Part shown: in pieces, positions 16,532 to 23,374 of the stretch
Position numbering within the stretch: the first letter of the stretch is position 1
Layout: each line of letters begins with the position of its first letter
DNA from: AG25 sp035517615
GTDB lineage: Bacteria; Gemmatimonadota; Gemmatimonadetes; Gemmatimonadales; GWC2-71-9
Assembly (NCBI GenBank): GCA_035517615.1
Contig: DATIYM010000021.1
Coordinates: forward strand, 1 to 45,651
Direction: 5' to 3'
Length of the DNA: 45,651 nucleotides
Translations under genes and position numbers: made by a program
Notes under the pieces: model-generated
Told to the model about the DNA's origin: nothing
The model's database searches: none
Seen by the model: only the letters and a program-made list of their open reading frames with translations

Positions 16532-17573
16532 CGAGCAGCACGCTCCCGGTCTGGTCCCGTAGTTTCGACGTCACCCGTTCGCGCACGTGCATCACCCCGC
16601 CGCTCGGCAGATCGTCGAAATGCAGGCGACGCAGCAGCACGAGATACACCGTCTGAGACAGGCTGCTCGAGTCCGCCGCGTCGACCACCGCGTCGATCGT
16701 CATCCCGCCATCGAGATAGTGGCTGGCGTACAGCTGCTTCGAGACGATGAGCGTGCAGCCCGCGAGCTCTGGGGGCGCGTACACGAGCGCGTGTGTGATC
16801 GTGACGGTGGGTCTGAGACTGGGGAGATCGTCCTGGGCCCAGAATACGACCTCCGACAGGTCCGCCGGCCGATCGCCGGGATAATTCACCAGATAGCGCT
16901 CCAGCGAGGGCGCGTACTGATACGCGTAGGGCGAACGGGCCAGCATCGAGTCGAAAACTTGTTTGGCGACGGTGGCACGTTCGTCCTCGTAGACGAGCAG
17001 TGCGCTGTTTCCTTTACTGCGGTAATCGGTCACGTAACCGAGCATCCCGCGCCGGAAAAACGCATTGGCCGCGGAGTCAGGGGCCGATCCAGTCGAGTCC
17101 ATGCTCGCGCGCACGCCGGTCATCGCGACCGAAGAGAGTTTGACTTTGCACGAGCCGGGGCGGCACTTGGTCAGCTCCTGCGCGTCGTCGTGCGGCAGGG
17201 AGAAGGCCGCGACATCCGCTTCCCGCGCGGGGTCGGAAAAGATCCCGAACCGCACCCGGGAGGGCGACTTGAGCGACACCGGAAAGTCGCCCGCTCGTTT
17301 CACGTAGTAGGCGCGCGGCACGTCGATCCACACGACCCCGAATACCGCAATTTCACGGGAATCGCCCGTGTCCATTACCTTGACCAGCGGTTTGCCGTTT
17401 GGAACCGCGCGCAGCTCGTCCGGATTGAGATGGATGGTGTTCTGCAGGAATGACTGGAGCGATGCCGGCGGGGGCGGGCCTTGCGCGTGCGCGGTCGCGG
17501 GCACCGCGGTCCCGACCAACGCCGCGGAGCCCAGCAGTGTGCGAAGCTGTCTGCACTGCGCCGCGAATCTCAC
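16476..17573 (-). CDS. Exported protein of unknown function
   Basis: The product of about 365 residues has a signal peptide (LRTLLGSAALVGTAVPATAHAQ). The mature protein contains a beta-rich N-terminal half with DELRAVPNGKPLVKVMDTGDSREIAVFGVVWIDVPRAYYV (not contiguous in importance) and one Cys pair (KCRPGSCKV). A C-terminal segment (VYLVLLRRLHFDDLPSGGVMHVRERV) is amphipathic. I recognise no named domain. The GTG at 17573 directly precedes the signal peptide, with AAGGA upstream; the open frame extends to 17729 but adds 52 atypical residues. It overlaps the AI-2E-type permease gene, which suggests a shared transcript. Confidence 0.78.
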   Translation of the reverse strand: MRFAAQCRQLRTLLGSAALVGTAVPATAHAQGPPPPASLQSFLQNTIHLNPDELRAVPNGKPLVKVMDTGDSREIAVFGVVWIDVPRAYYVKRAGDFPVSLKSPSRVRFGIFSDPAREADVAAFSLPHDDAQELTKCRPGSCKVKLSSVAMTGVRASMDSTGSAPDSAANAFFRRGMLGYVTDYRSKGNSALLVYEDERATVAKQVFDSMLARSPYAYQYAPSLERYLVNYPGDRPADLSEVVFWAQDDLPSLRPTVTITHALVYAPPELAGCTLIVSKQLYASHYLDGGMTIDAVVDAADSSSLSQTVYLVLLRRLHFDDLPSGGVMHVRERVTSKLRDQTGSVLLDAKTRAEQAFASASASAR

Positions 17574-17676
17574 GGCGTCACAGTCCTTGGCGAGCCCACG
17601 GCCGCCCAGCGTGTGAACCTGCGTGATCTGCGCGGCAGAATCTGCACCCCGCTGGGGAACAACGTAAGATGCCTCG

Positions 17677-18015
17677 TTACCCGCGGCGCGATCGCTCCCC
17701 GCCCACGAGCTCGCGGCCCCACCGCTCAATAGCGAACGCCAGCTCGCCGAACGTCCGGCCGGTGCGGGTCAGCTCGTAGCACACCCGGACAGGCGGGCCG
17801 GTCTCGACGTGCCGTTTGAGCAATCCCCGCCGCTCCAGATCCTTGAGCCGGGCCGAGAGCACCTTGTCACCCGGCCCCCGGGCACGCGCGGCCAGCTCGC
17901 TGAACCGCAACGGCCCCTCCTGCAACACGTTGAGGATCAGGGCGTTCCACTGACGGCCCAGGACCTCGATGGCCGTCTGAAAGCTCTTGCACTGCGAATC
18001 CACGCGTCTGGCCAT
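17677..18015 (-). CDS. HxlR-family winged-helix regulator
   Basis: The 112-residue protein matches HxlR/DUF24 regulators, with CKSFQTAIEVLGRQWNALIL near the N-terminus, the recognition helix region LSARLKDLERRGLLKRHV and the wing VCYELTRTGR. Cys9, the N-terminal cysteine, is the residue that senses oxidants, aldehydes or quinones in characterised members. It is divergent from the doxX-like gene across 117 bases that contain an inverted repeat, so it probably controls both genes. The downstream neighbour on the same strand is the exported protein ending at 16476. Confidence 0.92.
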   Translation of the reverse strand: MARRVDSQCKSFQTAIEVLGRQWNALILNVLQEGPLRFSELAARARGPGDKVLSARLKDLERRGLLKRHVETGPPVRVCYELTRTGRTFGELAFAIERWGRELVGGERSRRG

Positions 18016-18034
18016 GCTCGGAATATACGCGAAC

Positions 18035-18100
18035 GACTTCCCGCCGGAAAGTTACTGGAACAAAGCCAGGACATGCGATGTTACTACCCGTCGGGAAGTC
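18035..18100. promoter_or_regulatory. Candidate HxlR operator between hxlR-like and doxX-like genes
   Basis: GACTTCCCGCCGG (18035-18047) and CCGTCGGGAAGTC (18088-18100) are inverted copies with 12 of 13 matches, centred in the divergent promoter region. A direct repeat GTTACT occurs at 18051-18056 and 18080-18085, inside the two arms. Either element could bind the HxlR dimer. Confidence 0.55.
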
Positions 18101-18132
18101 ACACTCACTTTGACAGCACGGAGCATCTTCGC

Positions 18133-18636
18133 ATGAACCTCGGTCTGCTGGTCTTACGCCTCGTCGTCGGGTTGACCCTGGGCGCGCACGGGGCGCAGAA
18201 ATTGTTCGGCTGGTTCGGGGGTCATGGCCTGGCCGGGACGGGCGGGTTCTTGGAGCAGCTCGGATTCGTTCCCGGCCGGCGCAACGCGCTGCTGGCCGGC
18301 ATCGGGGAAGCGGCTGGCGGACTGCTGCTGGCGCTGGGCTTCCTCACGCCCGCCGCGGCGGCGCTCGTGATCGTGGTGATGACCGTGGCCGCGTTCGCTG
18401 TGCACGTGCAGCACGGCTTCTTCGCGCACCAGCAGGGCTATGAGTACACGCTCATTCTCGCTGTGGCCGCGTTGAGCCTCGCGTTCACCGGCGCGGGCGC
18501 GTACTCGATCGACGGCCTTCTTGGGTTGCACGATGCCGGGCCGGCGTGGGGGGTTGGGGCGCTGGCCGTCGGTCTCGTGGGCGGCGCGCTGCGGTTGGGG
18601 AGCCGTCACGCCCCCGCGGCGCAAAAGACGAGCTGA
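18133..18636 (+). CDS. DoxX family membrane protein
   Basis: The 167-residue protein has four membrane helices with the DoxX pattern: LVLRLVVGLTLGAHGAQKLFGWFGGHG at the N-terminus, then GIGEAAGGLLLALGF and VIVVMTVAAFAVHVQHGFF. The family is linked to thiol or sulfur redox in the membrane and is often paired with HxlR or MarR regulators that sense electrophiles. The ATG at 18133 begins the first helix. The open frame reaches back to 17809, but that part is antisense to the regulator gene. It is likely controlled by the divergent HxlR protein. Confidence 0.92.
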   Translation: MNLGLLVLRLVVGLTLGAHGAQKLFGWFGGHGLAGTGGFLEQLGFVPGRRNALLAGIGEAAGGLLLALGFLTPAAAALVIVVMTVAAFAVHVQHGFFAHQQGYEYTLILAVAALSLAFTGAGAYSIDGLLGLHDAGPAWGVGALAVGLVGGALRLGSRHAPAAQKTS

Positions 18637-18728
18637 CTCGTCGCGCGGCTTTGCGCGTTCTTTGTGTTGCACCCGGAACCAGCTTCGTGAGTCGAGTCAC
18701 GTACCTCGATGGCTTAACGATTCATCAT

Positions 18729-18782
18729 TCCTCTCGTCAACAGACTCGAGTTGCTTCCGAGTCTCGACCCGACGAGAGGAGG
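18729..18782 (+). promoter_or_regulatory. Nested stem-loop covering the ribosome-binding site
   Basis: TCCTCTCGTC (18729-18738) is a perfect complement of GACGAGAGGA (18771-18780). Inside it, AGACTCG (18742-18748) pairs with CGAGTCT (18758-18764) around a nine-base loop. The 3' outer arm contains AGGA of the GAGGAGG Shine-Dalgarno site for the GTG at 18790. Folded mRNA would hide that site, so opening of the stem by heat, a ligand or another RNA could control translation. The fold is seen in the sequence; the switch role is inference. Confidence 0.55.
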
Positions 18783-18789
18783 GTGTCCC

Positions 18790-19599
18790 GTGAAGACCGT
18801 TTCAGCCAGCGCTTCGATGATCGCGGCCACGCTTGTCCTGACGCTGGTGGCCTGTAATACGAGCACGTCGCCCAGCACTAGCTCGCTCTACAACGATTCC
18901 ACGGTGACGGTGGATATCGCCAATACGTCCGGTGACGCGATCGCGACCTCGGTCGACATGATGCTCGGGGATGAGTCGGCCGCGTCCATGCCGTCCGCCT
19001 CCGAGCCCGCGGCAACGGTGGGCAACTCGTTGAGCTACACCCGCACCCGGACCTGCTACGACTCGACCAGCACCGTCGTGCCCGGATGCAGTCCGATGTC
19101 GTCGGTTCGTAAAGTGATTACGCACGTGTCGCTTGATGGCGGCCGCAGCGAGAGCCTCAGCGTTACGGGCGGCCCGACCCGCGTCTGGAGCGGGGCGGTC
19201 CACCGGGTCGCCGACGATACCCTCAACCGCGTCTTCAACACCGCCAATCCACCCGTCGAAACGTCGCGCGAGCATCTTGGAGTCGGTACGGCGCACGACT
19301 CGACGTCCTTCCAGGGCGACACGGTCAGCCGCAATGAAGACGAGGCCGCGCATGACACCTTCGATGTGACCTGGAACCTGCCGCACGCGACCAATCCGTT
19401 CCCGGTGGCGGGATCGATCATGCGCGTCGACTCGGTGCACGTGACGTTTACCAAGGGCTCCACGACCGAGACGCGCGACGTCGTCCGTACTGTGGAGGTC
19501 GACTTCCCCGCCGATGCACAGGGGAACGTCGCGCTCCTGATCAACGGCAAGACCTGCACGCTGAATCTCGTCACTCACGCGGTCGCAAGCTGCCACTAG
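18790..19599 (+). CDS. Lipoprotein of unknown function
   Basis: The product of about 269 residues has a lipoprotein signal (MIAATLVLTLVAC, Cys22). The mature part is Ser/Thr/Asp-rich with little helix, and looks like beta structure. Visible Cys residues (TRTCYDS, VPGCSP, GKTCTLN, VASCH) could form two disulfides. The GTG at 18790 is preceded by GAGGAGG; the earlier ATG at 18751 lies inside the leader hairpin and is unlikely. I recognise no family. An intrinsic terminator follows at 19618. Confidence 0.82.
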   Translation: MKTVSASASMIAATLVLTLVACNTSTSPSTSSLYNDSTVTVDIANTSGDAIATSVDMMLGDESAASMPSASEPAATVGNSLSYTRTRTCYDSTSTVVPGCSPMSSVRKVITHVSLDGGRSESLSVTGGPTRVWSGAVHRVADDTLNRVFNTANPPVETSREHLGVGTAHDSTSFQGDTVSRNEDEAAHDTFDVTWNLPHATNPFPVAGSIMRVDSVHVTFTKGSTTETRDVVRTVEVDFPADAQGNVALLINGKTCTLNLVTHAVASCH

Positions 19600-19617
19600 T
19601 GGAGTAGCCGGCAATGG

Positions 19618-19652
19618 AACGGCTCCGGCGCAGCGCCGGAGCCGTTTGCCTT
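19618..19652 (+). terminator. Strong intrinsic terminator after the 18790 lipoprotein gene
   Basis: A perfect 13-bp stem (AACGGCTCCGGCG at 19618-19630, CGCCGGAGCCGTT at 19634-19646) with a three-base loop is followed by TGCCTTT. It overlaps the first in-frame ATG of the hypF frame (19614), which supports the downstream hypF start at 19683. Confidence 0.85.
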
Positions 19653-19682
19653 TGGGGAACTGTTGTCTACCATTTTCAAGGT

Positions 19683-21968
19683 ATGAAAGCCCGGCGGGTG
19701 CGCGTGCTCATAGCGGGGACGGTGCAGGGCGTGGGATTCCGTCCCCACGTGTATCGCCTCGCGACGAGCCTCGAGCTCGCCGGCTCGGTATGGAACGACA
19801 AGCAAGGCGTCGCGGTTGAGGTCGAGGGTGATCCGGCCGCGGTCGAGCAGTTCGTGGCGCGCGTGACATCCCAGGCCCCGCCGGTCGCGCGGATCGAGCG
19901 GGTTACGGTGGCGGACCTGCCGCCCCAGGGCGCCAGCGCTCGTGGGTTCACGATCACGGCGAGCAGCGATACCGGCGCGATGCGCGCCGGCATCACCCCG
20001 GATCTCGCGACCTGCGACGCGTGCCTGCACGAAATCTTCGATTCGCACGACCGCCGGTTCCGTTATCCATTTACGAACTGCACCAACTGTGGCCCGCGCT
20101 TCACGATCGTGCGCGGCACGCCGTACGATCGCGCCAATACGACCATGGCCGGCTTCATCATGTGTCCGGCCTGCCAGGCGGAATACGATAATCCGCTGAA
20201 CCGTCGCTTCCATGCCCAGCCGAATGCCTGCCCAGTGTGTGGTCCTTCGCTGCAACTCGTGAATGGAGGAGACGCTGGTGATGCGGTCGCGGCGGCCGCT
20301 CGCGCGTTGGCGAGCGGCGCCATTGTCGCGGTGAAAGGGTTGGGCGGCTTCCATCTTGCCTGTCGGGCCGATGACGAACATGCCGTCCGCGCGCTGCGCG
20401 ACCGCAAGCATCGCGAAGACAAGCCATTCGCGGTGATGGCACGCGATCTCGAGCAGGCGGCGTCACTCGTCGCGCTCGACGCCGAAGAGCGCGCTCTGCT
20501 CTCCTCCCCCGAGCATCCAATTGTCCTCGCTCGGCGCCGCCCCGACGCTCGCGTGGCGGACGCCGTCGCACCCGGTCATCGCGATCTGGGCGTGATGTTG
20601 CCCTACAGCCCATTACATCATCTCCTGCTCGCCGACGTCGGGGTGCCGCTCGTCATGACGAGCGGCAACGTGTCGGACGAGCCGATCGCGTTCGAGAACG
20701 ACGACGCGCTCAGGCGGCTTTCACGTCTCGCGGATCTGTTCCTGCTGCACAATCGGCCGATCGCGACGCGGGTGGACGACTCGGTGGTGCGACTCGTGCG
20801 CGTGGGAGGACGGCGGCAGCCCTTGATGCTGCGGCGCTCGCGCGGGTACGTCCCAACGGCGCTCCCGGTGGACTCTGGACCAGCGCTACTCGCGACTGGC
20901 GCCGAGCTCAAGAACACGTTCGCGGTCGCCAAAGACGGCCGGGCCTGGGTGAGTCATCACATCGGCGATCTGGAGAATCTCGAGACGCTGAATGCGTTCG
21001 AGGCCGGCATCGAGCATTTCCGCCGGTTGTTCGAGGTCACGCCCGAGCGCGTGGGCTATGACCTTCATCCCGATTACTTCTCGACACGCTACGCCCTCGA
21101 ACGCTCGGCGCTGCCGCGTCCGCCGCGCGGCGTCCAGCACCATCACGCGCACCTCGCGGCCTGCCTCGCCGAGTACCGGGAAACGGGGCCCGCGGTCGGC
21201 GTGATCTACGACGGTACGGGTTACGGCACCGACGGCACGATCTGGGGCGGCGAAATTCTCGTCGGGTCCGCCGCGCGATTCGAGCGTGCCGCGCACCTCT
21301 GGCCCGTCCGCCTTCCCGGCGGCGCGGCGGCGATCCGGCAGCCGTGGCGGATGGCATGCGCCTGGCTGGTCGAGGCAGCTCCGGAATCTCCTGAGCCGCC
21401 GCCGCTCCCTGCGTCGCTCATTCCTCCTATCGAGCCGCGCCGCTGGCGGGCCGTGGCCGGGCTTGCTCGCTCTGGAGAGCATGCCCCGATCACGACGAGC
21501 ATGGGCCGCCTGTTCGACGCCGTGGCGGCGCTGTGCGGCGTTCGTTACGAAGTGAACTACGAGGGTCAGGCCGCCATCGAGCTTGAAATGGCCGCCGATC
21601 CCGACGCGCGGGAACCGTATCCGTTTCCGCTCGCGCGACGGGATTCGCTCACGCTGCTCGATGCCCGTCCGCTCGTCGCGGCAATCGCGCGCGACGCAGC
21701 GGCCGGATGTCCCGTCGCGACGATCGCCGGGCGGTTTCACCACACGGTTGCCGCCACTAGCGTCGCGGTCGTGCGAGAGGTGGCCGAGCGTCACGGGACG
21801 AAGACAGTGGTCTTGTCCGGCGGCGTGTTTCAGAACGTACTCTTGCTCGAGCGCACCAGCGCGGGACTCGCGTCCGCCGGGCTGCGGGTGCTCGTCCCCC
21901 AGGACCTGCCCGTCAACGATGGCGGCATTGCCTTCGGCCAAATCGTTGTCGCCCTTTCGGTGGACTGA
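19683..21968 (+). CDS. hypF: Carbamoyltransferase HypF, [NiFe]-hydrogenase maturation
   Basis: The 761-residue protein shows the full HypF domain order. An acylphosphatase domain (about 5-92, GTVQGVGFRPHVYRLA) is followed by two zinc-finger units (about 105-190, with CDAC, CTNC, CPAC and CPVC). A YrdC-like domain (about 200-385, GAIVAVKGLGGFHLACRA, MTSGNVSDEPIAF) and a Kae1-like domain come next (about 400-760, VQHHHAHLAACLAE, VLSGGVFQN). It makes the carbamoyl group that becomes the cyanide ligands of the hydrogenase NiFe site, handing it to HypE. No other hyp gene or hydrogenase subunit lies in the window. The start at 19683 avoids the terminator just upstream. Confidence 0.95.
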   Translation: MKARRVRVLIAGTVQGVGFRPHVYRLATSLELAGSVWNDKQGVAVEVEGDPAAVEQFVARVTSQAPPVARIERVTVADLPPQGASARGFTITASSDTGAMRAGITPDLATCDACLHEIFDSHDRRFRYPFTNCTNCGPRFTIVRGTPYDRANTTMAGFIMCPACQAEYDNPLNRRFHAQPNACPVCGPSLQLVNGGDAGDAVAAAARALASGAIVAVKGLGGFHLACRADDEHAVRALRDRKHREDKPFAVMARDLEQAASLVALDAEERALLSSPEHPIVLARRRPDARVADAVAPGHRDLGVMLPYSPLHHLLLADVGVPLVMTSGNVSDEPIAFENDDALRRLSRLADLFLLHNRPIATRVDDSVVRLVRVGGRRQPLMLRRSRGYVPTALPVDSGPALLATGAELKNTFAVAKDGRAWVSHHIGDLENLETLNAFEAGIEHFRRLFEVTPERVGYDLHPDYFSTRYALERSALPRPPRGVQHHHAHLAACLAEYRETGPAVGVIYDGTGYGTDGTIWGGEILVGSAARFERAAHLWPVRLPGGAAAIRQPWRMACAWLVEAAPESPEPPPLPASLIPPIEPRRWRAVAGLARSGEHAPITTSMGRLFDAVAALCGVRYEVNYEGQAAIELEMAADPDAREPYPFPLARRDSLTLLDARPLVAAIARDAAAGCPVATIAGRFHHTVAATSVAVVREVAERHGTKTVVLSGGVFQNVLLLERTSAGLASAGLRVLVPQDLPVNDGGIAFGQIVVALSVD

Positions 21969-21972
21969 TTCC

Positions 21973-21996
21973 GGCGCGAGCGATGATCGTCGCGCC
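21973..21996. terminator. GC-rich hairpin between convergent hypF and mgtC-like genes
   Basis: GGCGCGAGCGAT (21973-21984) pairs with ATCGTCGCGCC (21986-21996) with one bulged A and one G-U pair. It begins four bases after the hypF stop. There is no T-tract on either strand, so termination is plausible but unproven. Confidence 0.4.
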
Positions 21997-22035
21997 CGGT
22001 CCGAACAGTGGCTCCACATGATCGGGGCATGGCCG

Positions 22036-22527
22036 CTAGTCGTGGGGGGCCGCGGGTGTCTTCGTTTCGTCGGGCGGGTTTAGCCTTCGCAGCAGGAATA
22101 ACAGCGCCGCGATCCCCACCGACGCGGCGCACGCAAACCTGAGCAATCCGATGCCGCATAGCACCCCAATCGCCGCCACGAACCAGATCGTGGCGGCCGT
22201 CGTCAGGCCGTACACGTGCGTGCCGTGTCGCACGATGATCCCCGCGCCGAGGAACCCCACGCCGACCACGACATTGGCGATCAGCATGAGGAAACCGCTG
22301 TTTCGCGCCAGGACCTCGCTCAGGTTCGCGGTATCGAGGCTGATGATGTAGGGGAGCGAGAGGCCGGCCATGCTGAACACGGCCGCGCCGGCGGCCACCA
22401 TGATCTCCGTGCGGATCCCCGCGTCCTTGCCGACGAACTCGCGCTCCGCGCCGACGACCGCGCCCAGGACGACGGCGACGGCCAGCCGTAGCAGCATGGT
22501 CTCGAATGTTGGCGCAGTGCCCGGCAC
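22036..22527 (-). CDS. MgtC/SapB family membrane protein
   Basis: The 163-residue protein has the MgtC N-terminal membrane domain: LRLAVAVVLGAVVGAEREFVGKDAGIRTEIMVAAGAAVFSM, GVGFLGAGIIVRHGTHVYGLTTAATIWFVAAIGVLCGIG (two blocks with the usual conserved GAERE, R-T and GFLGAG features). It has four to five helices. It lacks the C-terminal soluble ACT-like domain of virulence-type MgtC, which is normal for the shorter SapB type. The GTG at 22527 has GGAGGAG upstream. Links to Mg2+ stress or F1Fo-ATPase control are known for some members; here the role is not shown. Confidence 0.92.
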   Translation of the reverse strand: MPGTAPTFETMLLRLAVAVVLGAVVGAEREFVGKDAGIRTEIMVAAGAAVFSMAGLSLPYIISLDTANLSEVLARNSGFLMLIANVVVGVGFLGAGIIVRHGTHVYGLTTAATIWFVAAIGVLCGIGLLRFACAASVGIAALLFLLRRLNPPDETKTPAAPHD

Positions 22528-22825
22528 CTGTCAGTTCTCCTCCAATGGCAATCAATATGTTGCTCGCTGCGCCGCTCGGTAATCCGGGCCCCGAATCAGC
22601 CGCCGGTTTCAACTCCCGACGAATTGGAACTAGAGATGGCCCGCGCGGTATAGCGAACTGTCTGCGGCGATCACGGGTGGCGCCGCCGATCGCTGCAGGT
22701 TTTTTTCCTCCCCGACCGGTTGGCCCCACTCCCGACGCAATGCCGCGATGGCGATGCACCGCTACCGGCTGGGTGCGTCCCATTCTGGAAATGCCGGTGC
22801 GTGTTTTGTCAGGAGGGAGGGTCTC
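22528..22825. other. Intergenic region between divergent mgtC-like and small membrane protein genes
   Basis: This 298-base gap has no convincing gene. It holds the two divergent promoters and a hairpin with a T-run at 22664-22706, described separately. I see no repeat or mobile element in it. Confidence 0.6.
22664..22706 (+). terminator. Terminator-like hairpin with T7 tail in a leader region
   Basis: GCGGCGATC (22664-22672) pairs with GATCGCTGC (22688-22696) with one G-U wobble. AGG and seven T residues (22700-22706) follow. No plus-strand gene lies just upstream, because the mgtC-like gene runs the other way. It may therefore end a short leader or small RNA, or act as an attenuator for the gene at 22826. 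Confidence 0.4.
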
Positions 22826-23182
22826 ATGGTAGGAATGAGCTTCGGAAGCTTCGCCGTGCTGCTCATCATCAGTGTCGTCGTTTCCGCCGTTCTCCACTAC
22901 GGACTGGGCTTCTATGCAATGCCCGGAACGTCGTCGTTTCTCGGGAAGGTCGTGCTGGGGTGGATCGGTGGCTGGCTGGGCTCGCCCGTGTTCGGTCATT
23001 GGGGTGCCCCAATTGGGGCCGAGAGCGTCTACGTCATTCCCGCGATCCTCGGTTGCCTTGCCATGCTGGTGCTCGCCGTGGATTCCGTTCGCTCGTTGCA
23101 CGGCTCCGAGCAGCTGGAGCCGCGCACTGCGCCCCACCGGCGTGAGGCGCCGATTGGTGCGGGCGCCGTTCCGGCGCGTTGA
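22826..23182 (+). CDS. Small three-helix membrane protein, possibly GlsB/YeaQ-like
   Basis: The 118-residue protein has three hydrophobic segments (about 7-28, 38-56 and 67-88) and a soluble charged tail. The middle segment GKVVLGWIGGWLGSPVFG resembles the glycine-rich helix of transglycosylase-associated/YeaQ stress proteins, but the match is partial. The start ATG has an excellent AGGAGG site nine bases ahead; the open frame extends to 22748 but without such a site. It is divergent from the mgtC-like gene. A terminator lies about 145 bases after the stop. Confidence 0.78.
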   Translation: MVGMSFGSFAVLLIISVVVSAVLHYGLGFYAMPGTSSFLGKVVLGWIGGWLGSPVFGHWGAPIGAESVYVIPAILGCLAMLVLAVDSVRSLHGSEQLEPRTAPHRREAPIGAGAVPAR

Positions 23183-23325
23183 ATGGCTTGGGGGCGGAAC
23201 GGCTGTCGCCCGCCCCCGTTCCCAACTCGACTTCCTAGCTCGCAATTCGATCCGAGAATCGACCCTAAGGTCGTGTCGCGCTCCCTCGGGTCGCCGCAGG
23301 GTGTCCGTCCGGCACTCAACCACAG

Positions 23326-23354
23326 ACGGGCAGCCCCCATGGCTGCCCGTTTTT
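23326..23354 (+). terminator. Intrinsic terminator on the plus strand
   Basis: A perfect 10-bp stem (ACGGGCAGCC at 23326-23335, GGCTGCCCGT at 23341-23350) with a five-base loop is followed by TTTTC. It should end transcription from the small membrane protein gene, leaving a 3' tail of about 145 bases. It also separates that gene from the convergent M30-like gene. Confidence 0.8.
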
Positions 23355-23374
23355 CATTCCCCCGCCCTCGGCGT

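Noticed and set aside
21830..23323. Open frame of 497 codons on the minus strand
   Set aside because: It overlaps the mgtC-like gene in another frame and the ends of hypF and the small membrane protein gene; composition is that of shadow sequence.
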